Positions 8,508 to 16,844 of a stretch of DNA of 48,140 nt are shown piece after piece. The DNA lies in contig CALHXW010000058.1 of NCBI GenBank assembly GCA_938040325.1, positions 1-48,140 on the forward strand, written 5' to 3'. The notes under the pieces are model-generated. The model saw only the letters and a list, made by a program, of their open reading frames with translations. It was not told the DNA's origin and searched no databases. Within the stretch, counting starts at the first letter, position 1. Each line of letters begins with the position of its first letter. The position numbers and the translations under genes are program-made. Source of the DNA: an uncultured bacterium. GTDB lineage: Bacteria; Myxococcota_A; UBA9042; PHBI01.

Positions 8508-9353
8508 ATGCGACTGACCACTCTGCTCATCCTCGGTTTTGCTCTGATCGCCGGCAATGGCTGCGGCGATGACAGCGACAGCGACAGCGACACCACCGCG
8601 GCCGATACGTCGGGCGACGATGCAGGTGAAGACACGACGGTCGACGAGGACACGACGCCGGCTCAGGACACAACGGCCGCCGACACGGCCCCGGCAGACA
8701 CGACCCCTGCGGACACCACGCCACCCGACACCACGCCGCCGATGGACACCACGCCGCCGGTCAACACCAGCGCCGGCATCTGCCCTGGCATCACGGACTG
8801 CGTTGTTGCGTGCAATGCGGGGCCTGCCGACCAGCAGTCGGTGTGCACACAGAGCTGCCTTGACGATGCCGAAGACGGCGACGAGCTGGCGGCATTCCAG
8901 GCCTACGCTGCCTGCATGGGCCCCGTGAGCGACACCAACACCGACGGCAACAACTGCTTCACGGCCGGGACGTCCGCTGAAGACCTTCAGGACCAAGCCG
9001 ACTGCCAGCGTCAGAACTGCCTCGCGGAGACCGTGACCTGCTTCGGCGGCATGCCCGCTGGTGAGACCACGTGTCCGAACCTCAACGGCTGCATCGCTGG
9101 TTGCATTGACGGCTCCGACTACCCGTGCATTCGCGCCTGCCTGGCCGATGGCGTCGCCGCTAGCGCTTCGTTTTACTTCGCCTGGAAGCTCTGCGCCGAC
9201 TCGGTGTGCCTCGACCCGACGGACCCGCTAGGCCAGGAGCTCTGCGTGCAGCAGGTTCAGAGCCAGCCGATCTGTTCGGACCAGTTCACAGAGTGCTTCG
9301 GTGATGTTGGCTCGGCACCGGGCTCCGCACCAGGCGGCGGCCTGCCAGAGTAG
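8508..9353 (+). CDS. Cys-rich lipoprotein with duplicated domain and Thr/Asp/Pro linker
   Basis: A 281-residue lipoprotein. The ATG at 8508 has AGGAG seven bases upstream and a lipobox ending in Cys (ALIAGNGC). About 70 residues of Asp/Ser then Thr/Pro/Asp repeats (DTTPADTTPPDTTPP) form an extended linker. The C-terminal part contains two related cysteine-rich blocks, one starting at CPGITDCVVAC and the other at CPNLNGCIAGC; each continues with a C-x3-CL-x-D segment and ends in a T-x-CFG motif. Multiple disulfides are expected, which fits a surface-exposed fold. I do not know its function; similar linker-plus-Cys-domain lipoproteins are common in Myxococcota and relatives. A terminator follows the stop codon. 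Confidence 0.82.
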   Translation: MRLTTLLILGFALIAGNGCGDDSDSDSDTTAADTSGDDAGEDTTVDEDTTPAQDTTAADTAPADTTPADTTPPDTTPPMDTTPPVNTSAGICPGITDCVVACNAGPADQQSVCTQSCLDDAEDGDELAAFQAYAACMGPVSDTNTDGNNCFTAGTSAEDLQDQADCQRQNCLAETVTCFGGMPAGETTCPNLNGCIAGCIDGSDYPCIRACLADGVAASASFYFAWKLCADSVCLDPTDPLGQELCVQQVQSQPICSDQFTECFGDVGSAPGSAPGGGLPE

Positions 9354-9371
9354 CTCAAGACCTCGCTGACG

Positions 9372-9404
9372 AGACCCTCGGTCGACCGACCGAGGGTCTT
9401 TCTG
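9372..9404 (+). terminator. Intrinsic terminator after the Cys-rich lipoprotein gene
   Basis: A 13-bp perfect inverted repeat, AGACCCTCGGTCG (9372-9384) against 9387-9399, is followed by TTTCTGTTT. The innermost pairs would open to form the loop. It sits 18 bp after the lipoprotein stop and about 40 bp before the GNAT start, so it probably separates the two transcripts. The T-tract is short, hence moderate confidence. Confidence 0.7.
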
Positions 9405-9440
9405 TTTGGGCCCTGACCGACCGCTCCGAAGGAACTCAAC

Positions 9441-9914
9441 ATGGCACCTTGTGATGTGACCATTCGCCGTGCCGGTAAGAACGACGCGGCGCTCATCGCC
9501 AGCATGAACATCGCGATGGCGCTCGAGACCGAGGGCATTGCGCTGGAGCCCGAGCGCGCGCTACGGGGAGTGGTCCGGTGCTTGGAGCAACAGGAGCGTG
9601 GCTTCTACCTGCTCGCCGAGCGTGACGGACTCTACCAAGGCCAGCTCATGATCACGTACGAGTGGAGCGACTGGCGTGACGGCGTGATCTATTGGATACA
9701 GTCGGTGTATGTGGCTGCCGATGCACGGCGTACCGGCGTCTACCGCGCCCTCTACGAGCACGTGCTCGCCGATATCGACGCCGATCCTGATGCCGTCGGG
9801 GTGAGGCTCTACGTCCACCCCGACAACGTGCGGGCGCGAGCCACCTACGAGCAGCTTGGTATGAAGTGCGCGGAGTACCTCATCTACGAAGTCGATCAGG
9901 TGATCGATCGCTAA
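9441..9914 (+). CDS. GNAT-family N-acetyltransferase
   Basis: A 157-residue acyltransferase using acetyl-CoA. The N-terminal IRRAGKNDAALIASMN is the usual GNAT beta1-alpha1 opening. The central strand IQSVYVAADARRTGVYRALYEHV contains the acyl-CoA pyrophosphate-binding signature (motif A, R-R-x-G-x-x), and VRLYVHPDNVRARATYEQLGM is motif B, typical of aminoglycoside/peptide-type GNATs. An ATG preceded by GAAGGAA starts the frame. The substrate cannot be inferred from context: the upstream gene is separated by a terminator and the downstream operon is convergent. Confidence 0.9.
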   Translation: MAPCDVTIRRAGKNDAALIASMNIAMALETEGIALEPERALRGVVRCLEQQERGFYLLAERDGLYQGQLMITYEWSDWRDGVIYWIQSVYVAADARRTGVYRALYEHVLADIDADPDAVGVRLYVHPDNVRARATYEQLGMKCAEYLIYEVDQVIDR

Positions 9915-9984
9915 GCGACAAGCGTCTCCGACCGCAGCTTGGATCGGTTGGCGCTCTGGGTGGCATCGCCGAGCAACATGGTGC

Positions 9985-10629
9985 TTACTTATCGGCGTCG
10001 TCGTGCGCTTGGTTGTGCGAGCGCGCAAGCGAGTCGATCTGGTCGTCGATCGACGCCTTGATCGAGGTCTCATCCGTGTTGCTGAGCACTAAGGGGACGA
10101 CCGTCGCTTGGCGGCTGGTTTGGGCGCGCTTGGCCTTGTTGGATCGGCGCCGGAAGATTCGCCAAGCGAGGTGGCCGTCAAAGCCTGGAATGGGGATGAG
10201 GTTGAGCGCGATCATGAACGCGTTGATGCGGATGAGCGCATCGTCGAGTTGGGCGTAGGCAAACGAGGTTGGGGGACCAATGGCCAGGCGCACGACCAAG
10301 GCGATCACCAGCACGATGGCTTGGGCGGCGACACCGCCCCACGCGATCCGTATCTCAGCGCGTTCAGAGATGTGGCCGCGGTAGCGACACTCACCCCCGA
10401 AGCCATGCACGTCGATGCTCACAACCTTGAGTCGGGCTCGGCGCACGAGCCAGGCGTGGCCTTCTTCGTGCACGAGGATGAGCCCAAGGAGCGCCAGCCA
10501 GCTGATCGGCAGGAACTCGAAGCGCGTGAAGATCAGCATCCCGAGCGGTAGCGACCAATGAAAGCGGAGCGGCGCCCCTCGGAGCTTTCCGAGGGTCAGG
10601 AAGCCACGGTCCCAGGTGCGCGCGTTCAT
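9985..10629 (-). CDS. Integral-membrane metalloprotease, M50 (site-2 protease) family
   Basis: A 214-residue membrane protein with several hydrophobic segments. The zinc-binding HExxH motif is at residues 54-58 (HEEGH) in the second transmembrane region, and a second conserved segment NLIPIPGFDG corresponds to the N-x-x-P-x-P-x-x-D-G motif supplying the third metal ligand. S2P-family enzymes cleave within membranes; this is a minimal version without PDZ or CBS domains, followed by a polar C-terminal tail. Its ATG overlaps the deoA stop in an ATGA arrangement (10626-10629), making it the last gene of the deo operon. Why a membrane protease is coupled to nucleoside catabolism is unclear and may only reflect operon packing. 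Confidence 0.85.
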   Translation of the reverse strand: MNARTWDRGFLTLGKLRGAPLRFHWSLPLGMLIFTRFEFLPISWLALLGLILVHEEGHAWLVRRARLKVVSIDVHGFGGECRYRGHISERAEIRIAWGGVAAQAIVLVIALVVRLAIGPPTSFAYAQLDDALIRINAFMIALNLIPIPGFDGHLAWRIFRRRSNKAKRAQTSRQATVVPLVLSNTDETSIKASIDDQIDSLARSHNQAHDDADK

Positions 10630-11933
10630 CGGGCGACCGGACGACGCTCAAGCCGGCCCAAGACCGCTGGGCCGACCGCTGGTTTGTTGACGCCGATGGT
10701 GACCGCCTCGCGGAGCCTAGCGACCAGGTCCGGGCGCGGTGGCCCAGCGTCGCCATGCAAGACCGTCAACACCGGTTGGCCGGCGCGAACCTGGCTGCCG
10801 ACGGGCTGATCGATTCGAATCCCGACCTTGGGGTCGATCACATCGGTGATCGCGGCGCGTCCCGCTCCCAGCGCAACACCGGTGAGACCAACCTCTCGCG
10901 CGTTGATTCCCGTGACATACCCGTCCGTGCTCGCGACGACTGCCGTCTCGCCGGTGTGGACCGGGAGCTGAGCGAGATCGCCTCCCTGAGCCGCCACGAA
11001 GGCACGGAAGCGTGCCAGACCGCTGCCGTCGTGGAGTGCGCGTGTGACGCTCTCACGCGCCTCGGCGTTGGGGATGTTGAGCGCGGCTTCGACCATGGCC
11101 GCTGCCATCGTAAGGCTCAGCTCTGTGAGCGTTTCGTCGCCGGATCCGCTGAGCACCTCGATCGCTTCAGCGACCTCGCAAGCGTTACCCACGAAACGTC
11201 CGAGCGGGGCGTCCATGCGCGTCATGTAGGCGATCACATGAACCCCCATCTGCGCGCCGACTTCGGCCATTGCGATCGCAAGCTCACGGGCGTCGTCGGT
11301 GGTGGTCATCCAGCCGCCGAGCCCGACCTTGACGTCCAAGACCAGCGCCTCGATGTCCTCGGCGAGCTTCTTGCTCATGATGCTAGAGACGATGAGATCT
11401 TGCGCAGCAACCGTGCCGGTTACGTCACGCAAGGCGTAGAGCCGCTTGTCTGCGGGCACGAGGTTGTCGGTCTGACCGACGATTGCGCAGCCGTTGGCGT
11501 TGAGCAGGTCGATGAGGGCTTGTCCCTCGAACTCGGCTGAGAAACCAGGGATCGCTTCGAGCTTGTCGATGGTGCCGCCCGTGTGGCCAAGGCCCCGGCC
11601 GCTGATCATCGGCACGGTCACCCCGCAGCACGCTGCGAGCGGAGCAATCATGAGCGAGAGCTTGTCGCCAACACCCCCTGTTGAGTGTTTGTCAGCGCGC
11701 CCGGGACCGAGCGAGCTGAGGTCGAGGGTGTCGCCGGAGCGTCGCATTGCATCCGTCCACACGCTCAGCTCTTCGGCGTCCAAGCCTCGAAAGTAGATGG
11801 CCATCGCCAGGGCTGCCATCTGGTAGTCGGGCAGCGTGTCGGCCGCGAACGCCTCAATCACATGGCGGATCTCCGCCGCAGGCAGCTTCGCTCCGTCACG
11901 CTTGGCGGCGATGATCTCGACGACGCTCCGCAT
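10626..11933 (-). CDS. deoA: Thymidine/pyrimidine-nucleoside phosphorylase
   Basis: Phosphorolyses thymidine, deoxyuridine and possibly uridine to the free base and (deoxy)ribose-1-phosphate. The 435-residue product matches the family length. It has the phosphate-binding segment KHSTGGVGDK (residues 82-91), the signature SGRGLGHTGGTIDKLE (111-126) and a C-terminal PYNP-like barrel-hybrid domain. The ATG at 11933 follows the stop of the truncated ALDH gene by two bases; an upstream Arg-rich extension is rejected because it overlaps that gene. Downstream overlap with the M50 gene is ATGA. With deoC and an aldehyde dehydrogenase it forms a salvage/degradation route for deoxynucleosides. A phosphopentomutase, needed to convert dR-1-P to dR-5-P for DeoC, is not in the window. 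Confidence 0.93.
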   Translation of the reverse strand: MRSVVEIIAAKRDGAKLPAAEIRHVIEAFAADTLPDYQMAALAMAIYFRGLDAEELSVWTDAMRRSGDTLDLSSLGPGRADKHSTGGVGDKLSLMIAPLAACCGVTVPMISGRGLGHTGGTIDKLEAIPGFSAEFEGQALIDLLNANGCAIVGQTDNLVPADKRLYALRDVTGTVAAQDLIVSSIMSKKLAEDIEALVLDVKVGLGGWMTTTDDARELAIAMAEVGAQMGVHVIAYMTRMDAPLGRFVGNACEVAEAIEVLSGSGDETLTELSLTMAAAMVEAALNIPNAEARESVTRALHDGSGLARFRAFVAAQGGDLAQLPVHTGETAVVASTDGYVTGINAREVGLTGVALGAGRAAITDVIDPKVGIRIDQPVGSQVRAGQPVLTVLHGDAGPPRPDLVARLREAVTIGVNKPAVGPAVLGRLERRPVAR

Positions 11934-11935
11934 CG

Positions 11936-12847
11936 TCAGTAAGCCCCGCCGCCGCCGGCGACGCCGCCGATCGGATGCCACGCTGTCTTGAACTCGATGA
12001 AGGGCAGGATCATGTACGGGCTCTGTGCGTCGGCGTCGCGCCACTCTGAGGCACTGCGGTCGTCGATAAACTTCGTGCGCTTGATGCTCTCGGTTGCCGC
12101 GATCGACAGCGCTCGCTCCTCGTCCTTGTCGGACCCAACGGCAAAGATCGCGTCGAGGTCCATGTGACTGCCGATGTGTGGCGTGAGCTCATCGCGTCGC
12201 CCGGTGAGGATGTTGACGACGCCGCCAGGCAGATCGCTGGTCGCAAGGACCTCGGCGAGTTCGATCGCGATGGTCGGTGCGTCGTTGTCGACGACGACGA
12301 TGGTGCTGTTGCCGCCGACAATGACCGGCGCAAACGTGCTGATCAGCCCAAGCAGGGGAGCGCTCTTTGGGGCAAGCACCGTCACCACGCCCATCGCTTC
12401 TGGGAAGGTGAAGTTGAAGTGGGCACTTGCGACCGGGTTGGTGTTGCCGAAGAGCTGCGTGAACTTGTCACACCAGCCGGCGTACCAAACAAGCCGGTCG
12501 ATCGCCGTCGCAACCTCCGCGGCCGCGTCCTTTTTCTTGTAGCCAGCGGCGTCTTCCAAGGCGCGCTCAAACGTCGCTGAGCGACTCTCAAGCATCTCGG
12601 CCATGCGGTAGAGGATCTGACTTCGGTTGAATGCCGATCGTGCCGCCCACCCACGCTGCGCTTTGCGGGCTGCGACCATGGCGTTTCGGAAGTCTTTTCG
12701 CGAGGCGCGGCAGATGTTGGCCACGAGGTCTCCCTTGGCGTTGGTCTGGCGGTCGTATCGCCCGCTCTCGGTGCGCGGAAACGCGCCGCCGATGTAGAGC
12801 TTGTAGGTCTTGAGGACATTGATTCGTGACGTGGTCTCTTTCGACAT
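11936..12847 (-). CDS. Truncated aldehyde dehydrogenase-like protein lacking the catalytic cysteine
   Basis: A 303-residue protein aligning with the N-terminal NAD-binding part of aldehyde dehydrogenases: LYIGGAFPRTESGRYD, an ALDH-like helix pattern, APKSAPLLGLISTFAPVIVGGNSTIVVV, and DLPGGVVNILTG. It stops where the active-site domain should begin. There is no LELGGK glutamate and no GQ-x-C catalytic cysteine; the C-terminus is a short tail ending GGVAGGGGAY. At 303 residues against about 480-500 for a full ALDH it is a probable pseudoenzyme, perhaps a heteromeric partner of the full ALDH encoded directly upstream (stop and start overlap as TGATG). No frameshift or remnant of the missing half is visible downstream, since deoA begins two bases later, so the truncation looks stable. 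Confidence 0.85.
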   Translation of the reverse strand: MSKETTSRINVLKTYKLYIGGAFPRTESGRYDRQTNAKGDLVANICRASRKDFRNAMVAARKAQRGWAARSAFNRSQILYRMAEMLESRSATFERALEDAAGYKKKDAAAEVATAIDRLVWYAGWCDKFTQLFGNTNPVASAHFNFTFPEAMGVVTVLAPKSAPLLGLISTFAPVIVGGNSTIVVVDNDAPTIAIELAEVLATSDLPGGVVNILTGRRDELTPHIGSHMDLDAIFAVGSDKDEERALSIAATESIKRTKFIDDRSASEWRDADAQSPYMILPFIEFKTAWHPIGGVAGGGGAY

Positions 12848-14355
12848 CAGCGCACCTCCAAGTAGGGGAGAAGGCCTTGGCGGCCGCCCTCACGACCGAA
12901 GCCGCTCTCTTTGTAGCCGCCAAAGGGGCTCGTCGGGTCGAACTTGTTGAACGTGTTGCCCCAAATCACGCCGGCTCGCAGCGCTCCCGCCATCTCGAAG
13001 AGCCTTGAGCCCTTATCCGTCCAGACGCCGGCTGACAGTCCGTAAGGGGTGTTGTTGGCCTTCGCGACCGCTTCGTCGGGAGTCCGGAAGGTCAACACCG
13101 ACAGGACGGGGCCGAAGATCTCTTCCTGAGCGATGCGGTGCGACTGGGAGACGCCGGTAAAGAACGTCGGTCGGAAGAAGTAGCCGCGGTCAGGTAGCGC
13201 GCAGCTGCTCTGGTGCATCGTTGCGCCTTCGCTGGCGCCAGCGTCGACCAGCGCTTTGATGCGGCCGAGCTGCTCTTTCGAGTTGATCGCCCCGATGTCG
13301 GTGTTCTTGTCGAGCGGGTCGCCGACAATGAGCGACTCGATGCGAAGCTTCAGCTTGGCGACGACCTCGTCGTGCACGCTCTCTTGCACCAACAGGCGTG
13401 AGCCGGCGCAGCAGACGTGGCCTTGGTTGAAGAAGATGCCATTGATGATGCCCTCAACGGCTTGGTCGATGGCAGCATCAGCGAAGATGATGTTGGCACC
13501 CTTGCCGCCGAGCTCGAGTGTCAGCCGCTTACCGGTGCCGGCGATCGCTCGCTGAATGATCTTTCCAACGTCGGTGGAGCCTGTGAAAGCGATCTTGTCG
13601 ATGTCAGGGTGGTCGACGATGGCAGCACCGGTCTTGCCGGCGCCGTTGACGATGTTGACGACACCGGGCGGCAGGCCTGCTTCGGCGATGATCTCGGCGA
13701 GCTTCATGGCCGTCAGTGGTGTGGTCTCAGCCGGCTTGAGCACCACGGTGTTGCCGGTAGCAAGCGCTGGGGCGATCTTCCACGCTGCCATCAAGAGCGG
13801 GAAGTTCCACGGAATGATCTGTCCAGCAACACCCACCGAGCTGACGCGAGCCCCGGGGAAGGCGTACTCCAGCTTGTCAGCCCAGCCCGCGTAGTGAAAG
13901 AAGTGGGCGGCAACGAGCGGGATGTCCACGTCGCGTGACTCGCGGATAGGCTTGCCGCCATCCATCGACTCGAGGACGGCAAGCTCTCGCGACCGCTCCT
14001 GAATCATGCGAGCAATTCGAAAGAGGTATTTCGCTCGCTCCGAGCCGCGCATCTTCCCCCAGACTTTGTGGGCTTTGCGTGCCGCTTTGACGGCCTTGTC
14101 GACCATCGCCGCATCGGCGCTGGCGAACTCGGCGATCGGCTCCTCGGTGGCAGGGTTGATGCTCTTGAAGTGGTCTTTGCCGGCGACGAACTCACCGCCG
14201 ATGAAGTGGCCGTACTTCTTCTCAAAGCGCGTGTGGCCGGTCGACTCCGGCGCTGGAGCGTAGTCCCACAGATCGCCGTAGAGCAGCGCGTGAGGCGTGT
14301 CCGAGCCGGGGGGCTTCGTCGTTTTTTTCGATTTCGTCGTCTTTTTCGCGGTCAC
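12847..14355 (-). CDS. Aldehyde dehydrogenase (NAD(P)-dependent)
   Basis: Oxidises an aldehyde to the acid, most plausibly the acetaldehyde released by DeoC. The GTG start at 14355 has AAAGGA upstream and gives 502 residues; a longer frame to 14403 is less likely. After a Lys-rich N-terminal extension the full ALDH fold is present: IIPWNFPL (about 180-187), VVLKPAE (204-210), FTGSTDVGK (257-265), general base Glu281 in LELGGK, and nucleophile Cys315 in NQGHVCCAGSR. The C-terminal SPFGGYKESGFGREGG oligomerisation motif is intact. It lies between deoC and a truncated ALDH paralogue in an operon with overlapping or near-overlapping ends. Confidence 0.92.
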   Translation of the reverse strand: MTAKKTTKSKKTTKPPGSDTPHALLYGDLWDYAPAPESTGHTRFEKKYGHFIGGEFVAGKDHFKSINPATEEPIAEFASADAAMVDKAVKAARKAHKVWGKMRGSERAKYLFRIARMIQERSRELAVLESMDGGKPIRESRDVDIPLVAAHFFHYAGWADKLEYAFPGARVSSVGVAGQIIPWNFPLLMAAWKIAPALATGNTVVLKPAETTPLTAMKLAEIIAEAGLPPGVVNIVNGAGKTGAAIVDHPDIDKIAFTGSTDVGKIIQRAIAGTGKRLTLELGGKGANIIFADAAIDQAVEGIINGIFFNQGHVCCAGSRLLVQESVHDEVVAKLKLRIESLIVGDPLDKNTDIGAINSKEQLGRIKALVDAGASEGATMHQSSCALPDRGYFFRPTFFTGVSQSHRIAQEEIFGPVLSVLTFRTPDEAVAKANNTPYGLSAGVWTDKGSRLFEMAGALRAGVIWGNTFNKFDPTSPFGGYKESGFGREGGRQGLLPYLEVR

Positions 14356-14443
14356 CGGTGTGTCCTTTGAAGTGCAGCGCAGCGGGCGAGGGCCGGGAGC
14401 CATGGCGCCCTTTGAGGCTCATGACGGAGGAGGCGAGGAGTGC

Positions 14444-15346
14444 TCAGCCGAGGGTGAAGTAGCGGCTGGACTGGTAGTTGCCAGAGCGCTCTTTCGCGAG
14501 CTGCATCAAGAGGTCGTTGAGCAGTGACGAGGCGCCAAAGCGGAACCACTCGTTGGAGAGCCAGGCATCGCCGAGCACTTCCTTGACCATCGCGAGGTAG
14601 CGAAGCGCGAGCTTCGCTGTCCGAATGCCACCCGCTGGCTTCATGCCAACCATCTTGCCCGTCTTAAGGTAGTGGTCTCGGATCGTCTCGAGCATCACAA
14701 GCGTCACCGGCATGGTCGCTGCAGGCTGCACCTTGCCCGTGGAGGTCTTGATGAAGTCGGCTCCCGCATCGATAGCGATCTGCGACGCGAGGCGGACGTT
14801 GTCGTAGGTCTTGAGCTCGCCGGTCTCCAAGATCACCTTTAGGCGAGCAGAGCCGCAGGCTTCTTTGACGGCTTCGACCTCGTCGAAGACCCGGCCATAG
14901 CGTCCAGAGAGAAAGTCGCCACGGTTGATCACCATATCGATCTCGTCGGCGCCTGCCTTGACGGTCTCCCGAACCTCCACGAGCCGATGGTCGAGATCGG
15001 CCTGACCGCTTGGGAAGTAGGTGGCGACGGCGGCAATCTTGATGCCGCTGCCCTCGAGGCATCGTTTGGCGATCGGGACCATCGGTGGGTAGACGCAAAC
15101 GGCACCGACCGACGGTACGTCGGGGGCCTGCAGGTCTGGCTGCCGAGCCTTCTGGCAGAGCGTCTCGACCTTGCCAGGCGTGTCGGCGCCTTCAAGGGTG
15201 GTGAGGTCGACCATCGACGCAATGAGCTTCAGCCCTGCGACCTTGGAGCTCTTCTTGAGGCTCCGAGAGGAAAAGCGCTTGGCGCGCTCGGTTGCGCCGA
15301 CCTCATCGATCGTCGGAACGCGGGGTGGGACGTAGTCGTTGCCCAT
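14444..15346 (-). CDS. deoC: Deoxyribose-phosphate aldolase
   Basis: Cleaves 2-deoxyribose-5-phosphate to acetaldehyde and glyceraldehyde-3-phosphate (class I aldolase). The 300-residue product resembles the longer DERA type. The Schiff-base lysine is Lys200 in ADFIKTSTGK, the acidic EIDMVIN motif lies at about 135-141, and the proton-relay lysine is in VGMKPAGGI. The ATG at 15346 is preceded by GAGAGG at proper spacing; the upstream extension is not family-like. First gene of the deo operon, it is followed 88 bp on by the aldehyde dehydrogenase. A candidate sigma-70-type promoter lies at 15426-15455. Confidence 0.93.
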   Translation of the reverse strand: MGNDYVPPRVPTIDEVGATERAKRFSSRSLKKSSKVAGLKLIASMVDLTTLEGADTPGKVETLCQKARQPDLQAPDVPSVGAVCVYPPMVPIAKRCLEGSGIKIAAVATYFPSGQADLDHRLVEVRETVKAGADEIDMVINRGDFLSGRYGRVFDEVEAVKEACGSARLKVILETGELKTYDNVRLASQIAIDAGADFIKTSTGKVQPAATMPVTLVMLETIRDHYLKTGKMVGMKPAGGIRTAKLALRYLAMVKEVLGDAWLSNEWFRFGASSLLNDLLMQLAKERSGNYQSSRYFTLG

Positions 15347-15425
15347 TATCAACCTCTCTCGGTGGTGTGCACAGGCGCGCTGCCCAGGCACGTGCTTTTT
15401 CGGGACAGGGGCCCGACGTCGGCGA

Positions 15426-15455
15426 ATCATCCGGGCTAGGTGTCACCTTCGTCAA
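15426..15455 (-). promoter_or_regulatory. Candidate sigma-70 promoter of the deo operon
   Basis: On the minus strand TTGACG (15455-15450) and GATGAT (15431-15426) are separated by 18 bp, about 75 bp upstream of the deoC start. The -35 box matches the consensus at 5 of 6 positions and the -10 at 4 of 6. No repressor-type operator (DeoR/CytR-like) is evident by eye. Confidence 0.35.
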
Positions 15456-15499
15456 CCAAACGCACCGAACGCCCCGTGCGAAGGCCGCGCTGCGAGCCC

Positions 15500-16195
15500 T
15501 CAGCGCGACCCGAAGAGCGCGGTTCCAATGCGGACGAGCGTCGAGCCCTCGGCGATGGCCGCCTCAAAGTCACCGCTGGTTCCCATCGAGAGGACCGGGC
15601 GACCGTCAACCCTGTCAGAGACGGTTTCCATGAGCCGGCGAGTCCGGGCGAACGCGTCTCGGAGGGCTGCGAGCCCAGCCGGTCGAGGGAGGCACATCAT
15701 CCCGCAGAGTCGCAGCCCGGCCGCAGCGCTGACGTGATCGGCGAGCGCGTCGATGTCACCGACGGCACACCCGGACTTCTGTGGCTCTGCGTCGATGTTG
15801 ACCTGGATGAGGACGTCGAGGGGACGAGGGCTGGCGTCGAGCCGGCGGACGAGCGCGTCGACGACCGACGGTCGGTCGATCGTGTGAACCAGCGCTGGCG
15901 GATCAGCGGCCACGAACTTCGCCTTGTTGCTCTGGAGCGGGCCGATCAGGTGCCACCGCAGATCGGGACCGTCAAAGCGTTGGCGTCGGGCTCTCCAAGC
16001 CTGGATCTGGTTCTCACCAAAGTCGGCGACGTGAAGGCGCGCAAGCTCGGCCACCGCGTCGTCGCTGTGCCGCTTAGACACCGCGAGCAGCGTGACGTCG
16101 GCGTCCGAACGGCCACTTGCGGTTGCCGCCACGCGGATGCGGTCTTCGATAGCGGCTAGGCGCTGAGCGAGGCCCTCAGTAAGGGAGGATGTCAC
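15500..16195 (-). CDS. YggS-family PLP homeostasis protein
   Basis: A 231-residue single-domain TIM-barrel PLP-binding protein (YggS/YBL036C/PROSC). It buffers pyridoxal phosphate and influences amino-acid pools; no enzymatic activity is established. The PLP lysine is Lys41 in LLAVSKRHSDD; WHLIGPLQSNK, VLIQVNIDAEPQKSG, LSMGTSGDFEAAIAEGST and VRIGTALFGSR are family signatures. A GTG start at 16195 overlaps the end of the upstream maf gene by 20 bp, so the pair is co-transcribed. Codon use and spacing look ordinary. Confidence 0.93.
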   Translation of the reverse strand: MTSSLTEGLAQRLAAIEDRIRVAATASGRSDADVTLLAVSKRHSDDAVAELARLHVADFGENQIQAWRARRQRFDGPDLRWHLIGPLQSNKAKFVAADPPALVHTIDRPSVVDALVRRLDASPRPLDVLIQVNIDAEPQKSGCAVGDIDALADHVSAAAGLRLCGMMCLPRPAGLAALRDAFARTRRLMETVSDRVDGRPVLSMGTSGDFEAAIAEGSTLVRIGTALFGSR

Positions 16196-16835
16196 TGGCG
16201 CCCATCTCCTCCATCATCTCCACCACCTGGCAGAGCGGAAGGCCGACGACGTTGGTGTAGGACCCGTCGATCTCTTCGATCAGGTAGGCGCCGACGCCTT
16301 GGGCTGCGTAGGCACCTGCTTTGTCCATCGACTCGCCTACTGCCACATACTTCTCGATCTCGTTGGCGGTGAGGCCTTTGAACTGCACCGTTGTGGCAAC
16401 GGCTTGGACGCCCTCTTTGTTCTTCTTGAGGTCGTGGATGCAAAAGCCCGTGATGACGCGATGGCGGCTGCCAGCGAGCCGGTGGAGCATTTCGGATGCC
16501 TCGGCCGTGTCTTTGGGCTTGCCCAAGATCCGTTCGGCGAGCACCACGACGGTGTCGGCGGCCACGACCCAGCGCGTCTCCGACAGGCGCGTCCCGCCGC
16601 CGGCGGGGTAGGGGCGCGCGCGTGGGTCCATGTCGGAGTACATGTTCTGCTGCATCCGCTCGACCACGGTGAGGCACTTCTGCCGGGCCATGCGCTTGAC
16701 GAAGTTCTCGGCAACTTCGCCTTCGTTCTGGATCTCATCGATGGCGGCGGGGATGCACTTCACTGAGAATCCGAGGCGCTCGAGCAGCTCCTTACGCCGC
16801 GGTGATGCAGAAGCGAGAATGATCTGTACGTTCAC
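16176..16835 (-). CDS. maf: Maf-family nucleoside triphosphate pyrophosphatase
   Basis: Hydrolyses non-canonical or specific NTPs (Maf enzymes act on dTTP/UTP or m7GTP) to the monophosphate. The 219-residue product has the N-terminal substrate loop LASASPRRKELLERLG, the catalytic aspartate in VVAADTVVV and the central SRHRVITGFC segment. Compared with typical Maf (190-200 aa) there is an insertion of roughly 25 residues before VVAADTVV (including YSDMDPRARPYPAGGG). A GTG start at 16835 has a strong GGGAGGGG site. It overlaps the yggS gene downstream. A 74-bp CTAG-bounded inverted repeat lies just upstream of its ribosome-binding site. Confidence 0.9.
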   Translation of the reverse strand: MNVQIILASASPRRKELLERLGFSVKCIPAAIDEIQNEGEVAENFVKRMARQKCLTVVERMQQNMYSDMDPRARPYPAGGGTRLSETRWVVAADTVVVLAERILGKPKDTAEASEMLHRLAGSRHRVITGFCIHDLKKNKEGVQAVATTVQFKGLTANEIEKYVAVGESMDKAGAYAAQGVGAYLIEEIDGSYTNVVGLPLCQVVEMMEEMGASDILPY

Positions 16836-16844
16836 GGCCCCTCC

